A stretch of 5,674 bases of DNA from an uncultured Eubacteriales bacterium (GTDB lineage: Bacteria; Bacillota; Clostridia; UBA1381; UBA9506): assembly GCA_902478395.1 (NCBI GenBank), contig CABSKZ010000195.1, forward strand, positions 1 to 5,674, written 5' to 3'. Every line of letters starts with the position of its first letter. Within the stretch, counting starts at the first letter, position 1. The notes under the pieces are model-generated. The model saw only the letters and a program-made list of their open reading frames with translations, searched no databases and had not been told where the DNA came from. The translations under genes and the position numbers were made by a program. Of this stretch, positions 4,596 to 5,674 are shown in pieces.

Positions 4596-5519
4596 TCAGT
4601 CGCCCATCTGGTCCATCAGCCTGCGGTTCAGTTCCTGTGCGGCATTATAGCCCATCCGTCTCTGCCGGTGGTTCATGGCGGCGACCTCAACAATGATGGC
4701 AAGGTTTCTGCCCGGCTTGACCGGTATGGTCAGAGATGGAATTTCCAGCCCCAGAATCTCGGTTGAGTGGCTGTCCAACCCCAGGCGGTCATAGTGTTTC
4801 CCGCTCTGCCAAGCCTCCAAATTAATCACAAGGTCAATATTTTCCGTGTCCTTTACTGCACCCATACCAAAGATACGCTTGACATCGATGATGCCGATGC
4901 CGCGCAGTTCAATAAAGTGGCGGATAATCTCCGGTGAACTGCCGACCAGCGTTTTGTTGGACACCCGCCGGATTTCAACCGCATCGTCCGCGACGAGGCG
5001 ATGTCCGCGCTTGACGAGCTCCATAGCAGTCTCGCTTTTTCCAACGCCAGATTCACCAATCAGCAAAATCCCCTCGCCGTACACCTCGACCAGTACGCCG
5101 TGCATGGTGGTCAGCGGTGCGAGCCATACATTTAAGGAAAGAATCAATGCGCTCATAAAACGGGAGGTACTTTCTTTTGAACGCAAAAGCGGAATATTAT
5201 GGCGGGTCGCACAGTCCAGAATTTCCGGCAGCACCTCCATGTCGCGCGTGATGATAACGACCGGAATCGGTTGAGAAAACAGCTTCTCAAGACTTTCTGT
5301 CCGTCCCTCGCTGCTCATTTTTTCCAGATAGGTATGCTCCACCTTTCCGAGAATCTGTATCCGCGCTGGGTCAAAATAATCGAAGAAGCCGGCAATCTGC
5401 AGGCTCGGACGGTTCACCTCCGCAATGGTAATGGGCGTTTCCGCATAATTTTCTGGCGCATAAATGATTTCAAGGTTTTGTTCCTGAACAATCGTTCCCA
5501 GTTTCACAAAAATATTCAT
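4596..5519 (-). CDS. hprK: HPr kinase/phosphorylase
   Basis: HprK phosphorylates Ser46 of HPr (and Crh where present) with ATP or pyrophosphate and reverses this by phosphorolysis. It is the sensor for carbon catabolite repression in low-GC Gram-positives. The product has 307 residues, close to the usual 310. It has an N-terminal domain (1-130) and a catalytic domain with H140 in MHGVLVEVYG, the Walker A GESGVGKSE (155-163), the catalytic aspartate pair ADDAVEI (177-183), the signature ELRGIGIIDVKRIFG (204-218), DRLG (244-247) and a C-terminal PVKPGRNLAIIVEVAAMNHR (266-285). The frame is open 28 codons further upstream. I chose the ATG at 5519, because MNIFVKLG matches homologues and GGAG (5528-5531) lies 8 nt before it. 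It appears to head an operon with the PHP gene and murB. Confidence 0.96.
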   Translation of the reverse strand: MNIFVKLGTIVQEQNLEIIYAPENYAETPITIAEVNRPSLQIAGFFDYFDPARIQILGKVEHTYLEKMSSEGRTESLEKLFSQPIPVVIITRDMEVLPEILDCATRHNIPLLRSKESTSRFMSALILSLNVWLAPLTTMHGVLVEVYGEGILLIGESGVGKSETAMELVKRGHRLVADDAVEIRRVSNKTLVGSSPEIIRHFIELRGIGIIDVKRIFGMGAVKDTENIDLVINLEAWQSGKHYDRLGLDSHSTEILGLEIPSLTIPVKPGRNLAIIVEVAAMNHRQRRMGYNAAQELNRRLMDQMGD

Positions 5520-5674
5520 TAGCAAAGCTCCGTTCCGCCGTCTTTTTATTGGTGCCCGGCAGTGTTGTGATTGGTTGAAAAACCGATGATGCTCCGAACC
5601 CAAATATTCGAGAATTTGGATTCATGCCTTTTAAAATAATTTATCTACTGCTTATTATTATACTACAAAACCTC
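5520..5674 (-). promoter_or_regulatory. Noncoding hprK leader with possible -10 box
   Basis: No reading frame continues in from the window edge, since all three minus-strand frames hit stops within about 35 nt. A perfect TATAAT sits at 5657-5662, but its -35 would fall just outside the window (about 5680-5685), so the promoter cannot be confirmed. If used, transcription would start near 5650, leaving a leader of about 130 nt. That leader holds a CCAAAT/ATTTGG inverted repeat (5600-5619) and a short GGTT/AACC hairpin near 5572-5583. No T-tract or known riboswitch was recognised. Confidence 0.4.

Noticed and set aside
4580..4605. Possible terminator just after hprK (GGCG/CGCC followed by T5 on the minus strand)
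   Set aside because: The stem has only about 4 bp, or is a loop-less palindrome (ACGGCGCCGT), and the gene spacing suggests an operon with the PHP gene.

Overview
The window is a piece of a low-to-mid GC Gram-positive (Bacillota) chromosome. It is most likely a member of class Clostridia, possibly the Oscillospirales/Ruminococcaceae side, though the exact taxon is a guess. The signs are strong AGGAGG-type Shine-Dalgarno sites, SigA-type promoters, an HPr kinase/phosphorylase of the low-GC Gram-positive kind, a Firmicutes-style L10 leader, and the gene order rpmG-secE-nusG-rplK-rplA followed by an L10 leader. Every gene I can support lies on the minus strand, so transcription runs from high to low coordinates. 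I see no mobile element, CRISPR array, tRNA or rRNA gene.

Upstream block (5674 to 2849): a noncoding leader with a possible -10 box, then hprK (HPr kinase/phosphorylase), a YcdX-type PHP-domain phosphoesterase and murB. Spacings are short (62 nt and 23 nt), so they are probably one operon linking carbon-catabolite signalling, an unassigned metal hydrolase and peptidoglycan precursor synthesis. The block ends in a GC-rich hairpin on the murB stop codon that lacks a convincing U-tract.

Middle block (2848 to 1620): a clear promoter (TTGACG, 17 nt, TATATT) starts the unit rpmG (L33, only 49 codons), secE (translocase subunit) and nusG (elongation factor).

Ribosomal block (1619 to 252): rplK (L11) and rplA (L1). 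The nusG-rplK spacer of 180 nt is almost wholly filled with five perfect or near-perfect hairpins plus a sixth element resembling the L1-binding site of 23S rRNA. A second, shorter copy of that element sits just before the rplA Shine-Dalgarno. I read these as two L1 autoregulatory operators, one per cistron.

Left end (251 to 1): a full-consensus promoter (TTGACA, 17 nt, TATAAT) starts the leader of the next unit, presumably rplJ-rplL, whose genes lie outside the window. The leader carries an L10-binding aptamer followed by an intrinsic terminator, the layout of an L10-controlled attenuator.

The window is core chromosome rather than accessory DNA. Its most interesting content is the layered RNA-level control of ribosomal protein genes: a paired L1-stalk mimic, an L10 attenuator, and an unexplained tandem hairpin array between nusG and rplK.
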